DNA of 64,000 nt, taken from assembly GCA_963733845.1 (NCBI GenBank), contig CAVTEM010000007.1, positions 558,001 to 622,000 of the forward strand, in the 5' to 3' direction. The translations under genes and the position numbers were made by a program. The stretch is from DATFQE01 sp963733845 (GTDB taxonomy: Bacteria > Actinomycetota > Thermoleophilia > Gaiellales > Gaiellaceae). Position 1 is the stretch's first letter; each line of letters begins with the position of its first letter. Under the pieces are notes generated by a model that searched no databases, was not told where the DNA came from, and saw only the letters and a list, made by a program, of their open reading frames with translations. This document shows, piece after piece, positions 19,701 to 29,507 of the stretch.

Positions 19701-19732
19701 GGAGGGGGGCCGGCGATGCCGACCCCCTCTCC
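19701..19732 (-). terminator. Hairpin terminator after first fungalysin gene
   Basis: GC-rich imperfect inverted repeat (GGAGGGGGGCCGGC pairing with GCCGACCCCCTCTCC around the loop GAT), starting 25 bases beyond the minus-strand stop of the first M36 protease gene. Confidence 0.55.
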
Positions 19733-19756
19733 TTGCGCGCTACATCACTCCTGTAG

Positions 19757-22700
19757 CTAGTGCCGATTCACGCTCGAGTCCTGCTCGAACGCTTGGAACT
19801 CGGCCGCGCGGACGAACCTCACAGCCGCGGGGCTAGCGCTCGGGCAGTCGGTTGCGTTGACCGGATCGGCGTCCTGCTCCCCGAGGAAGTTCGGCCCGCC
19901 CGTGCACTGGCTGGTCTTCACGACCATGCGCAGGTGGGTCGCCTTCGTGTTCGGGATGTCGAACGATCGCAGCAACAGGTGCGGCGACACGGGGCGCGGC
20001 GAGTTGCCCGGGAAGGCATCCGCAGCGCTCGTGTACACCTTGCTGAAGCCGGCGTCCGTCGCGCAGTTGGCCTTGTCGCTGTTGCACGCCCAGACCTCGA
20101 ACTGGCGCAGAGCCGTCATGCGGGCCTGGCCAGCCCGAAGCATCGCGCTGACCTGCACGTCATGGACGTTCACCGGCTTCGTGCCGGCGAGGTCGATGGT
20201 GACCTTCTTGCCGTCCACCGAGATGGCGCCCGCCGCGTTGCTCGGGGTCTCCCACTGCGTGTTCTCGGTGTCGTCGATCAAGGCCCGGAGCGTCGCGGCC
20301 TGAGCGGCAGCGTCCGCACCGTTGGTGTCGCCCGTCGCGACGGCGCCCGCGTTCGCGGAGGCCACGTTCTCGGCGAACCGGACCTCGAACGTCGAGTTCT
20401 CGCCGCGGTACACGGTCTTCTCGAAGCGGAAGAACCCGTAACCAGGAGCGTGGGCCAGGAACTCGTACTTCCCTGGCGCCATCTCGGCCACGTTGTCGAG
20501 GTTCACGCCCGTCGTCGCCGGGTTCGTGTCGGCGATCGGCGAGACGCGCGCCTCGAAGTGGCCGACGTAGAACCGAGCGTTCGTGATCGGCGTGTTGTTC
20601 TTGGTCTCGGCAGCGAACGTGATCGTGCCGTTGTCGTGGAGCGGCGACTCCCAGCTCGGAGTCGGATCCGTGTCCGTCTCGGCGAGCGAGGTGTTCGTGC
20701 TCGTGGCACCAACTCCCATACCCTGGCGGGCGTAGCCGAGCCAGAGCTCGCGCTGGTTGGCGCCGCCGAACCGCATCAGGTCAGCCGACAGCAGCGCGTC
20801 GCGGGCCTGAAGCATCGTCGGATTCGTCGGCTCGAGCAGCATGGCGTCGAAGTACAACGCCATCCACCGCCGGTTCCCCGGGCACGCGTACGGCGGCAAC
20901 TCGCCGTTGGCGCACGCGTACTGGAGATCCTCGTCGTCGTACGGGAAGTCGTCGTCGTACTTGTCGACGAGCAGCTGGCGCACGACGAAGTTCGTCTTGC
21001 TCCAGGCCTCCCCGTTGGCATGGACCTGGTTGCCCGACGTGAGCGTCGGACCGGTCAGGTCGTAGCCCAGCGAGCTGAAGTTCAGCGTGTTCGTCAGGAG
21101 CTGCCGACTGGGCTTCGGATCAGCGCCCGTCGTCGGGAAGTTCATCCCGAAGTTCCGGATCGCGCGCTGTTTGTTGCCCGTGTCGTACGTGCCGGCCGCG
21201 TACGGGTTCTCGTCGCCCGTCGGGACGAAGCCGTTCGAGAACAGATACTCCATGCCGAACATGTCGCCGCTGGACTCGCCCATCGCGCCGGCGTGGTGCC
21301 CGGAGCGGGTGTTGCCCTTGCCGACCATGCGGTTCTCGATCATGTGGCCGTACTCGTGGCCGATGACGCCCATGTCGTAGTCACCGTCGACGCACGGGGC
21401 GTAGAACGAACCCGCGATCGGCTGCCAGAAGTACATGTTCGTGATCGAGGACTGTCCGTCCGGGAGCGTGATCATGTTCGCGTTGTCACGCGCCTTGGCG
21501 GGCGGTAGCGCCCCGGCCTGCACGTTGCCGACGACCGGATCGTTCTCCTGCCGCCGCTCGGTGAGGCCGAAGTTGTAGTCCTGGCCGTTCCAGTTCCGCT
21601 CGGTGAAGCCGAGGTAGTACGACCAGTCGTGCATCCGGTTGTGAGCGACGAACAGATTGACCGTCGCAGCAGAGTCGTCCCAGGTGGCGCCCGGCGCCCC
21701 CGGAGTCGGCTCGCACTGCCGGTTGTTCCAGTCGTTCGTCCACGTGAAGCTGTAATCGCGAGCAGCACTCACCGGCATGAACTGCGGCGGGCTCGGCAGC
21801 AGCGGGTCGGTCCACGAGGTCGCGGACTTCGCGTTGTTGCCGCGCGTCGTCAGCGTCGGCGAGTTCGTCTTGTGGTCGTGATCCCACGGGCCGCGCGCCC
21901 CGAGCGGGAAGCCGCCCAAGATGCGGTCGCAGCCGGGCGCAGAGACCCAGCACCACGTCTCGCGGGTGTCGGTGTCCGGATGGTTCCACGGATACCCGTC
22001 CACGGTGTGCAGCGGCGGGTTCGCCGGGAACACCTTCCAGCGTGCGAGGTACGCCGGCGGAGGAGGCGACGCGTCGCCGGTCAGCGTGCCGGAGTAGGTG
22101 CGCGGATCCGTGAAGGCGGGGCCACCGGGGCCCGTCGGCGGATTGTCGAAATCGCAGACCTTGATCATGTAGTTGCCTGCGGGAACGCCGCCGGCCGGCT
22201 CGTAGTGGAACGACTCCGGCGAGTTCAGCGTGTCCGCGTGCTGGAGCAGCACACCGTCCTTGTAGAGCTCGAGAACGATGTCGTTCAGCGGGTTCGTCGC
22301 GGCGACGAAGCCGTCGAGAGCACGGTTCCCGGCCGCGATCGCAAACGGACCGTGGTCGTTGCACGCACCGTCGGTCGCCGCGATCTCACCGTTGTAGGTG
22401 TACGACTCGCCGGCCTGCTTCGCCGACTCCTTGTTCTCGAGGTAGTGGACGAGGTTCGTCCGTGCGAGCACCGCGCCGGTGCGCGCGTCGATGATGACCT
22501 TGAAGCCGAACGCGTCCTTCGCCTTCACGACGATCGACTCGAACGACGGGATAAGGCCGGCGCGAAGCGTCGGGAAGACGACTGCCTTCACCGACTGCGC
22601 CTGGCCCAGGCCACCGACCGCAAGCTGGGTCCGGCCCGCGAAGGCCTTCGCCGACTTGACGTGGGCGACGGAGTAGCCGTGCAGGCCGACCGAGCCGGCC

Positions 22701-23269
22701 GCGCGGAGCCACGCCTGGACGCCGGACAGCTTCGCCCGCCCGTCGACCGCGGTGTTCCGCGTGATCGACGACGAGACGAAGGCGACGTTCCAGCCCTTGT
22801 TCTTCTTCGCTTTGGTGATGCCGACCGTGATCAGACCGCCCTCGGTCGTCTCGAGGCCGTTCGCCACCTGGCGGAAGTTGACCGCGTGGCCGCGGCTTGC
22901 AACCAGCGGCGAGTCGCCGACGAGCTCGAGGCCCGACGTCGACGCAAGTCCGAAGAGTGCGCGGTTGCGGTGCACCCACCTGCGTGCGGCTTCCGGAGCG
23001 GTCTTGCCCCGGATCCCCTTGGCGAGGTACTTGCCCCGCTTGGAGATCGTCTCGGGCGTACCGAACCGGTTCCACGTCACCTTGGCGTGGAGCCGCTTGG
23101 CGGCTGCCTTCTGAGCCTTCGTCGGCGCCACCTTCCCGACCCGCGCGTCGTAGTCGCGAAGTGCATCGCCTGATTCGACGACGTTCGCGACTCCGAACGC
23201 GGTGGCCGGGAGAGCTAGGGCACCAACGGCGGCTGCGAGAGCAGCACGCCTGAGAAGCGTGAATCGCAT
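19757..23269 (-). CDS. Secreted M36 fungalysin-type metalloprotease, first copy
   Basis: 1170 residues. A signal peptide (LLRRAALAAAVGALALPATA) is followed by an FTP-type propeptide (residues about 30-200, FGTPETISKRGKYLAKGI), then the catalytic domain with the zinc motif HEYGH at about residue 638 and the downstream GAMGESSGDMFGMEYL, which supplies the third ligand. The last 190 residues resemble a discoidin (F5/8 type C)-like domain (VTIDLAGTKPVNVHDVQVSAM, FDIPNTKATHLRMVVK), probably for substrate binding. The ATG at 23269 has the ribosome site GGGAGGGGAGAG; a GTG 15 codons upstream is less likely. It is a tandem paralogue of the next gene upstream. Confidence 0.88.
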   Translation of the reverse strand: MRFTLLRRAALAAAVGALALPATAFGVANVVESGDALRDYDARVGKVAPTKAQKAAAKRLHAKVTWNRFGTPETISKRGKYLAKGIRGKTAPEAARRWVHRNRALFGLASTSGLELVGDSPLVASRGHAVNFRQVANGLETTEGGLITVGITKAKKNKGWNVAFVSSSITRNTAVDGRAKLSGVQAWLRAAGSVGLHGYSVAHVKSAKAFAGRTQLAVGGLGQAQSVKAVVFPTLRAGLIPSFESIVVKAKDAFGFKVIIDARTGAVLARTNLVHYLENKESAKQAGESYTYNGEIAATDGACNDHGPFAIAAGNRALDGFVAATNPLNDIVLELYKDGVLLQHADTLNSPESFHYEPAGGVPAGNYMIKVCDFDNPPTGPGGPAFTDPRTYSGTLTGDASPPPPAYLARWKVFPANPPLHTVDGYPWNHPDTDTRETWCWVSAPGCDRILGGFPLGARGPWDHDHKTNSPTLTTRGNNAKSATSWTDPLLPSPPQFMPVSAARDYSFTWTNDWNNRQCEPTPGAPGATWDDSAATVNLFVAHNRMHDWSYYLGFTERNWNGQDYNFGLTERRQENDPVVGNVQAGALPPAKARDNANMITLPDGQSSITNMYFWQPIAGSFYAPCVDGDYDMGVIGHEYGHMIENRMVGKGNTRSGHHAGAMGESSGDMFGMEYLFSNGFVPTGDENPYAAGTYDTGNKQRAIRNFGMNFPTTGADPKPSRQLLTNTLNFSSLGYDLTGPTLTSGNQVHANGEAWSKTNFVVRQLLVDKYDDDFPYDDEDLQYACANGELPPYACPGNRRWMALYFDAMLLEPTNPTMLQARDALLSADLMRFGGANQRELWLGYARQGMGVGATSTNTSLAETDTDPTPSWESPLHDNGTITFAAETKNNTPITNARFYVGHFEARVSPIADTNPATTGVNLDNVAEMAPGKYEFLAHAPGYGFFRFEKTVYRGENSTFEVRFAENVASANAGAVATGDTNGADAAAQAATLRALIDDTENTQWETPSNAAGAISVDGKKVTIDLAGTKPVNVHDVQVSAMLRAGQARMTALRQFEVWACNSDKANCATDAGFSKVYTSAADAFPGNSPRPVSPHLLLRSFDIPNTKATHLRMVVKTSQCTGGPNFLGEQDADPVNATDCPSASPAAVRFVRAAEFQAFEQDSSVNRH

Positions 23270-23336
23270 TCTCTCTCTCCCCTCCCTGTTATGTGGCACA
23301 CGTCTCCGCCGCATCCCTGCGGTGGAGATCGGGGGG

Positions 23337-23367
23337 GATCTTCGAACCTCTATCGAGAGAAGTCAAG
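23337..23367 (-). promoter_or_regulatory. Promoter element of first fungalysin gene
   Basis: Read on the minus strand: TTGACT (-35-like, plus positions 23361-23366), 17 bases, GAAGAT (-10-like, 23338-23343), about 70 bases before the ATG. The 31-base block differs at only 4 positions from the block upstream of the second fungalysin gene, so the two are probably expressed together. Confidence 0.55.
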
Positions 23368-23377
23368 AAGGTACGGC

Positions 23378-23406
23378 GACGGGGCCGGTGTTACACCGGC
23401 CCCGTC
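23378..23406 (-). terminator. Hairpin terminator after second fungalysin gene
   Basis: Perfect 13-base inverted repeat GACGGGGCCGGTG / CACCGGCCCCGTC with loop TTA, 24 bases beyond the stop of the second M36 gene. It separates the two paralogues, so each is its own transcription unit. Confidence 0.75.
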
Positions 23407-23429
23407 GGACGTGCTGGGCGCTCGACGAC

Positions 23430-26400
23430 CTAGTCGTCGAAGCGGTAGACGCTGCCTTCGTCGCTGAAGGCCTGGAACTCCGCGGCGCGGACGAACTGCG
23501 TCGCCGCGGTCGCGTTCGTATCGCAGTCGGTCGGGTTGATCGCGTCTGCGTCCTGCTCACCCTGGAAGTCCGGCCCGCCCGTGCACTGGTTCGTCTTGAC
23601 GACGAGGCGCAGGTGCGTGGCCTTCGTGTTCGGGATGTCGAAGTTGCGCAGGATCATGGTCGGTGAGACCGGCCGCGGAGCGTCGCCGGGGAAGGCGTTC
23701 GCCGGGGCCGTGTAGACCTTGCGGTAGCCGCTGTCCTGCGTGCAGTCGGCCTTGGGACCGTCGTGGTGGAGCGCCGAGTCGCCGCCGTCGTTGCAGGCCC
23801 AGAGCTCGAACTGGCGCAGAGCCGTGAAACGGTTCTGGCCGGACGAGACGAGTGCGCTGACGTTGACGTGCTTGACGTTCACCGGCTTGGTGCCCGCGAG
23901 GTCGACCGTGACCTTCTTCCCGTCCACCGAGAGCACACCGGAAGCGACCGTTCCGGCCGTCGTCCAGTTGCTGGCCTCGGCGTCGTCGATCAGGTTGCGG
24001 AGCTGCGCCGCCTGGGCGGCCGCGTCGGCACCGCTCGTGTCCCCGGTCGCAGTCGCGCCCGCGTTCGCGGAGGCGTGATTCGCAGCGAAGCGAAGCTCGA
24101 TCGTGGACTCCTCGCCCTTGTACAGCGTCTTGCGGAAGCGGAGGTGTCCGTAACCGGGAGCCGTCGCCACGAACTCGTACGTCCCGGGCGCGAACTTCGC
24201 CGTGTCGTCGAGGTTGACCACCGTGGCCGGTGTGCCGGCGGCCGGGGTGGCCGGATTGGTGTCCGCGATCGGCGAGACACGCGCCTCGAAGTGACCGACG
24301 AAGATCCGCGCCGGGACGGTGCCACCGTCCTTGGCCTTCGCGACGAACCTGATCGTCGCGTTGTCGTGCAGCGGAGACGCGAAGTCCGGCACCGGATCGG
24401 TGTCGGTCTCCGCGAGCCCGCTGTTCGTCGCGGCGGCACTCACGCCCATGCCGCTGCGGGCGTAGCCGAGCCACATCTCCTTCTGGTTTGCCCCGCCGAA
24501 GCGCATCAGGTCGGACGCGAGTGCTGCGTCGCGCGCCTGGAGCATCGTCGGGTTGATCGGCATCAGCAGCATCGCGTCGAACACGAGCTGCATCCAGCGC
24601 CGGTTGCCCGGGCACGCGTACGGCGCAAGCTCACCGTTGGCGCACGCCCGCTGCAGGTCCTCGTCGTCGTACGGGAAGTCGTCGTCGTACTTGTCCGCGA
24701 GCAGCTTGCGGATGCGGAAGTTCGTCGCCGACCAGATCTCCCCGTTCGCGTGCACCTGGTTGCTCGACGTGAGCCGCTCGGACCGGTGACGTCGTAGCCC
24801 AGGTCGCTGAAGTTGAGCGGGTTGACCTGCGTGTACTTGCCGACGGTCGGGAACGAGCCCGTCTGCGGGAAGTTCATCCCGTAGTTGCGGATCCCGCGCA
24901 GCTTCTGACCGGTGGCGTAGACCGAGACGGCGTAGCGGTTCTCGCCGTCGACCGGGACGACGCCCAGCTCGTTGGCGATCTCCATGCCGAACAGGTCGCC
25001 GTGGGACTCTCCCATCGCGCCTGCGTGGTGACCGGCGCGGAGGAAGCCCTTGCCGATCATCCGGTTCTCGATCATGTGGCCGTACTCGTGGCCGATCAGC
25101 GGCAGGTCATAGTCACCGTCCGCACAGGGCGCGTAGTACACGCCCTGCTGCGGCTGCCAGAGGTACATGTTCGTCGTCGAGGACGAGCCGTCGACGGCGG
25201 TCGACATGTTGGCGTTGTTGCGCGAGCCGGCCACAAACGCCTGCGGCGTCGGTATCGCTGCGCCCGCCTGGGCGTCGCCGAGCACCGGGTCGTTCTGGCG
25301 GAACGCCTCGGTCAGCCCGAAGTTGTGCCGCTGCGCGTTCCAGTTTCGCTCGGTGAAGCCGAGGTAGTACGACCAGTCGTGCATCAGGTTGTGGTTGACG
25401 AACAGGCTCGTGACTGCCGCCGAGACGTCCATCGAGACACCCGGGACGAAGGCCGAGCCTGACGGGTTGCCCGTGTTGCAGTCGGTCGCGTTCCACTGGT
25501 CCGTCCACGGGAACGAGTAGTCGCGGGTCAGCGAGGTCGGCCGGAACTGGAACGGCGCCGGGGCGCTCGGGTGCGTCCAGGACTCCGCGCTGACCGCGTT
25601 GTTGCCGACCGTGGTGAACGTCGGCGTGTCGCTCACCGGGTCGTGATCCCACGGGTACCGGGAGGCGAGGTTGCCGACCTCGACGTCACAGCCGGGGGCG
25701 CTCTGCCAGCAGAGCACCTCGCGGATGTCAGTGCTGGGCCTGCCCCACGGGTCGCCGCCGCCCGGCCCGATCAGCGGGCTGGACGGGAAGGACTTCCACC
25801 GCGCGAGGTACGCCGCCGGCGGAGCCGTGTCGTCGATGATCACGCGCCCGGTGTAGCCGCGGGGATCGAGCCACGGGACCCCGTCGCCGGCGTTGAAATC
25901 GCAGACGCGCGCGACGTACGTGCCGGGCGGCACGCCGCCGGCGGGCTCGTAGTGGAATCGCTCCGGCTCGAACGCGGTGTCCGCCGAGATCAGGGTGGCG
26001 CCGTCCTTGATCAGCAGCAGCACCATGTCGTTGAGCGGGTTGGCAGCATCGAAGAAGCCGTCCAGGTAGCGGACACCGGCGCCGACCGCGAACGAGTGGT
26101 CGGGACCGCACGCGGCCTCGACGGCGGGAACCTCGCCTTCGAACGTCAAGGTCTGGACGAGCGCCGACGAGGCGGTCTCGGCCGCGTTGTGCACTGTGCT
26201 CTGCCGCGCGAGCAGCGCGCCGTTGCGGGCGTCGACGACCACGCGGAATGCCGCGTCACCCTTGCCGCCCACCTGCGACTCGTACGCCGGGATGACGCCC
26301 GAGCGCACGGTCGGGAAGGCGACGGGGCGCAGGCTCTGAACCGACCCGGAGGCCGGGACGCGGAGCTTCGTCCAGCCGCCGGCGGACTTCTTGCCGCCCT

Positions 26401-27007
26401 GCACCTGCGCGACCGAGTACGAAGCGCCGGTGCCGCGCGCTGCCGCCGCGAAGCCCTGGGCTACGGAGAGCCGGGCCCGCCCGTCGAGCGCCGTGTCGGC
26501 GGTCAACGAGGAGGACACGAACGCGACGCGCCAACCCTTCTTGAACGGGCCGCTCAGGCCGACGGTGATCAGACCGCCGTCGACGCTCTCGAGCCCGCCG
26601 AAGACCTGGCGGAAGTGGACCGCGTGGCCGCGGCTGGACGAGAGCCGCGAGTCGCGGACGAGCTCGAGGCCCGAGGTGGAACGGAGCCGGAAGAGCGCCC
26701 GGTTCTGGTGGATCCACCGGCGAGCCGCGTGCGCGGCGTTCTTCCCGCGAATGCTCTTGGTCAGGTACTTGCCACGCTTCGACAGCGTGGCCGGGGTTCC
26801 AAACTGGTTCCAGGTCGCCTTTGCCCCGAGCCGCTTGACCGCGGCACGCTGGGCGTTGGTGGGTGCGATCGCTCCCGACCGGGCGTCGTAGTCGCGCAGG
26901 GCATCGCTCTGCTCCTGGATCTGCGCGACTCCGAAGGCCGAGGCCGGGAGGGCGAGCGCGCCGAAGGCCGCCGCCACGGCGACTCCCCTGAGACGCAAGC
27001 GTCGCAT
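23430..27007 (-). CDS. Secreted M36 fungalysin-type metalloprotease, second copy (frameshifted)
   Basis: About 1192 residues after correction, with the same architecture as the neighbour: signal peptide (LRGVAVAAAFGALALPASA), FTP propeptide, HEYGH zinc motif at about residue 640 with GAMGESHGDLFGME, and a C-terminal discoidin-like domain. One base is missing near 24776 (GPSG then LTSSNQVHANGEIWSATNF in the next frame); the first copy reads GPTLTSGNQVHANGEAWSKTN there, so the register is certain. The ATG at 27007 follows GAGGGGAGAG. The two copies are clearly a tandem duplication with diverged sequence. If the break is real this copy would lack its C-terminal third. Confidence 0.85.
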
Positions 27008-27065
27008 TGCTCTCCCCTCTTGTCGTGAAGGCACTCTCCACCGCGCACTGCGATAGAGCAAGCGC

Positions 27066-27096
27066 GATCTTCAAACGTCTATAGAGAAAAGTCAAG
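27066..27096 (-). promoter_or_regulatory. Promoter element of second fungalysin gene
   Basis: Minus strand TTGACT (plus 27090-27095), 17-base spacer containing the palindrome TCTATAGA, then GAAGAT (27067-27072), about 60 bases before the ATG. It matches the first copy's promoter block at 27 of 31 positions, while the rest of the upstream regions differ. Confidence 0.55.
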
Positions 27097-27144
27097 CGAC
27101 AACGGACGGCCGACCGCAGGCGATCTCGCTTTCTCTATAGACGT
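27075..27144. repeat. 15-base inverted repeat spanning the fungalysin promoter
   Basis: ACGTCTATAGAGAAA at 27075-27089 is exactly repeated in inverted orientation at 27130-27144, with 40 bases between. One arm lies in the spacer of the fungalysin promoter. The other lies just beyond the stop of the TetR gene. It may be a pair of operator half-regions or a looping site. Confidence 0.6.
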
Positions 27145-27160
27145 CCGGGTACCGGTCTGG

Positions 27161-27736
27161 TTAGGACGGCGTCGAGTAGCCGCGGATCCCGTCCAGCAGG
27201 AGCGCGAAGAAGCGGTCCGCGAGCGCGTCGGTGTCAGCGCCCGGCCGCAGCCAGGTGTAGGCCCAGTTGGCCGCCGAGAGGACGAGCAGCGCGGCCGCGC
27301 CGTCGTCGAGATCGGTGCGGAGGTCGCCGGTCTCCCGCCCTTCGCGGAAGAGCTGGCGGATGCGCTCCTCGTAGCGCCGCCGCTCGGACAGGAACTCGAG
27401 CGCCCGCTCGCCCTCGAGGTAGCGCCACTCGCGCGTGAACACGGTGGCGACGTCGAGCTGCTCGGCCACCACGCGCAGGTGGCCGCGGAGCGCCAGCCGG
27501 ATGCGATCCGTCGCCGGGACGTCGTCCGGAACGGCGTCGAGCGCGGCGTGGAACGCCTGGGCGCCTTCTCGGGTCGCCTCGTAGAGCAGGTCCTGCTTCG
27601 AGTCGATGTGCGCGTACAGCGAGCCCTTCTGGACGCCCATCGCCTCGGCCAGGTCGCCGATCGACGTGCCGTGGTAGCCCTTCTCGGCGAAGAGCCGGGC
27701 TGCGGTCCGGGTTAGCTCTGACCTACGGGTGCTCAT
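27161..27736 (-). CDS. TetR-family transcriptional regulator (likely of the paa genes)
   Basis: 191 residues. The N-terminal helix-turn-helix is standard: LTRTAARLFAEKGYHGTSIG, DLAEAMGVQKGSLYAHI, DSKQDLLYEATREG. The C-terminal ligand-binding part (residues 60-185) resembles the fatty-acid/aromatic-CoA-responsive type (FTREWRYLEGERALEFLSER). It is divergent from paaABCD with only 49 bases between the starts, and a palindromic operator lies there. By analogy with PaaR of Thermus and corynebacteria it probably represses the phenylacetate operon and is released by phenylacetyl-CoA. That ligand is inference. Confidence 0.85.
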   Translation of the reverse strand: MSTRRSELTRTAARLFAEKGYHGTSIGDLAEAMGVQKGSLYAHIDSKQDLLYEATREGAQAFHAALDAVPDDVPATDRIRLALRGHLRVVAEQLDVATVFTREWRYLEGERALEFLSERRRYEERIRQLFREGRETGDLRTDLDDGAAALLVLSAANWAYTWLRPGADTDALADRFFALLLDGIRGYSTPS

Positions 27737-27753
27737 CAGCGCTAGAATCCGAC

Positions 27754-27769
27754 CCTAACGATCGTTCGG
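27754..27769. promoter_or_regulatory. TetR-type operator between tetR and paaA
   Basis: A 16-base palindrome, CCTAACGATCGTTCGG, with a perfect 10-base core AACGATCGTT. It lies between the divergent starts of the TetR gene and paaA, just downstream of a possible -10 (TAGAAT, 27743-27748), where a bound dimer would block the paa promoter. Confidence 0.6.
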
Positions 27770-27785
27770 TAGCTGGGAGGACCCG

Positions 27786-28685
27786 ATGACCGCGCAAGAG
27801 CAGGAGTTCCTCGACTACGTCCAGTCCGGCGGCCAGGTCGAGACCGGCGATTGGATGCCCGAGGACTACCGGGCGAAGCTGATCAAGTTCATCGAGATGC
27901 ACGGCAACTCCGAGCTCATGGGCGTTCTGCCCGAGCGCGAGTGGATCCTCCGTGCGCCGACGCTCCAGCGCAAGCTCGCGCTGACCGCCAAGGTGCAGGA
28001 CGAGGTCGGGCACGCGCAGCTCATCTACCGCGTCGTCGAGGATCTCGGCAAGCCACGCGAAGCCTGCCTCGACGACCTCGTCTCGGGCAAGGCGAAGTTC
28101 CACAACGTCTTCCACTACCCGACGAAGACGTGGGGCGACGTCGGCGTGATCGCGTGGCTGGTCGACGCGGCGGCGATCATCAGTCAGAAGGCCCTGCTCA
28201 AGTGCTCGTACGCGCCCTACGCGCGGATCATGAAGAAGATCTGCTGGGAGGAGTCGTTCCACATCCTGCACGGGCGCGACGTGATCCTGACGATGATGAA
28301 CGGCACGGACGAGCAGCGCGAGCTCGTGCAGGAGGCGCTCGACCGCTGGTGGGGGCCGCTCATGCACTTCCACGGCAACCCGATCCCGGCGGCCGAGGAC
28401 CCGATGCTGGTCTGGCGGATCAAGAGCCAGGGCAACGAGGAGGCGCGGCAGCAGTTCCTGGACGGCTACGTGCCGCAGATCTGGGAGCTGGGCCTGACCG
28501 TCCCCGACCCGAAGCTGCGCAAGAACGACGACGGCGTCTGGGAGTACACCGAGCCCGACTGGGACGAGCTCCGCGCCGTCGTGACGGGCCACGGCCCCAA
28601 GACCGAGGAGCGACTCGACCTGCGCCGGCACGCGCGCGAGAACTCGGCGTGGGTACGGCAGGTCGTGCTCGCCGAAGCGGCGTAG
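27786..28685 (+). CDS. paaA: 1,2-phenylacetyl-CoA epoxidase subunit A
   Basis: Catalytic diiron subunit of the ring-epoxidising multicomponent oxygenase, which uses O2 and electrons to turn phenylacetyl-CoA into ring-1,2-epoxyphenylacetyl-CoA. 299 residues with PaaA segments LRAPTLQRKLALTAKVQDEVGHAQLIYR (the E-x-x-H half of the diiron site), YPTKTWGDVGVIAWLVD and KICWEESFHILHGRD (the second E-x-x-H). The ATG is preceded by GGGAGGA at 4 bases. It is the first gene of paaABCD and overlaps paaB by one base. Confidence 0.95.
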   Translation: MTAQEQEFLDYVQSGGQVETGDWMPEDYRAKLIKFIEMHGNSELMGVLPEREWILRAPTLQRKLALTAKVQDEVGHAQLIYRVVEDLGKPREACLDDLVSGKAKFHNVFHYPTKTWGDVGVIAWLVDAAAIISQKALLKCSYAPYARIMKKICWEESFHILHGRDVILTMMNGTDEQRELVQEALDRWWGPLMHFHGNPIPAAEDPMLVWRIKSQGNEEARQQFLDGYVPQIWELGLTVPDPKLRKNDDGVWEYTEPDWDELRAVVTGHGPKTEERLDLRRHARENSAWVRQVVLAEAA

Positions 28686-28972
28686 TGGTTTTCGAGGTCT
28701 TTCGTCAGGAGCGGAAGGGCCAGCCGTTCCAGCACGCGGGGGCGGTCGCCGCTCCCAACCGGGAGTTCGCCGAGGCCTACGCGCGCGAGCAGTACGGACG
28801 CCGCGGCGAGTCGGTCGCGCTGTGGGTCGTGCCGCGCGATGCGGTCCTCGAGATCGACGACTTCGTGGACGAGCTGGGGCGCAACTACCACCGGGTGGAC
28901 GGCTACCCCTTGAAGGAGAAGCTCAGGGAGGCACGTGAGCGAGCGGGCACAGCTGCTCCTCGAGATCGCTGA
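28685..28972 (+). CDS. paaB: 1,2-phenylacetyl-CoA epoxidase subunit B
   Basis: Small structural subunit bridging PaaA-PaaC dimers. 95 residues with the conserved FEVFRQERKGQPFQHAGAV start and ALWVVPRDAVLEIDD. The GTG start shares the G of the paaA stop (TAGTG) and the gene overlaps paaC by 38 bases. The length is close to that of E. coli PaaB. Confidence 0.9.
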   Translation: MVFEVFRQERKGQPFQHAGAVAAPNREFAEAYAREQYGRRGESVALWVVPRDAVLEIDDFVDELGRNYHRVDGYPLKEKLREARERAGTAAPRDR

Positions 28973-29507
28973 CGACGAGCTGATCCTCGGCTGGCGCAAC
29001 TCGGAATGGACGGGCGTTGCGCCCTTCCTCGAGGAGGACGTGGCCTTCTCGTCGATCGCCCAGAACGAGATCGGTCACGCGCGCGCCCTGTACCAGCTCG
29101 TCGCCGACGAGCTCGGGACGACCGCGGACGAGCTCGCCTTCGACCGCTCGCCGCAGGAGTACCGCTGCTCGCGCTTCGTCCAGCTCCAGCTCGTCCCCGA
29201 CTGGGCGCGGACGATCGCCCGTCACGTCCTGTACGAGGAGGCGGACGAGAGGCGAATCGCGGCGCTGAAGGCGTCGGACGACGCCGAGGTTGCGGGCCTC
29301 GCGGCCAAGATCGATCGCGAGGAGGTCTACCACCGGCTTCACGCCCGGATGTGGCACGAGCGGCTGGCCGAGGAGCCGCGCTACCTCGAGGCGCTCGAGG
29401 AGTTGCGCCCGCTCGTCGACGTACGTGGCGAGCACACGGCCGACTTCGAGCAGCTCTGGGACGAGATGACGATGGTGCGCCGCAGCGTGCCGGGAGCGAC
29501 GTGGTAA
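28935..29507 (+). CDS. paaC: 1,2-phenylacetyl-CoA epoxidase subunit C, short form
   Basis: Structural partner of PaaA with the same ferritin-like fold. N-terminal LLLEIADDELILGWRNSEWTGVAP, EEDVAFSSIAQNEIGHARALY, and FADTIAR-like WARTIARHVLYEEADERR identify it; it ends with WDEMTMVRRSVPGATW as PaaC does. At 190 residues it is about 55-60 shorter than E. coli PaaC, the missing part lying between the YHRLHARMWHERL helix and the last helix. The reading frame is clean there, so this looks like a real compact form. GTG start inside paaB; the stop overlaps paaD. Confidence 0.85.
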   Translation: MSERAQLLLEIADDELILGWRNSEWTGVAPFLEEDVAFSSIAQNEIGHARALYQLVADELGTTADELAFDRSPQEYRCSRFVQLQLVPDWARTIARHVLYEEADERRIAALKASDDAEVAGLAAKIDREEVYHRLHARMWHERLAEEPRYLEALEELRPLVDVRGEHTADFEQLWDEMTMVRRSVPGATW

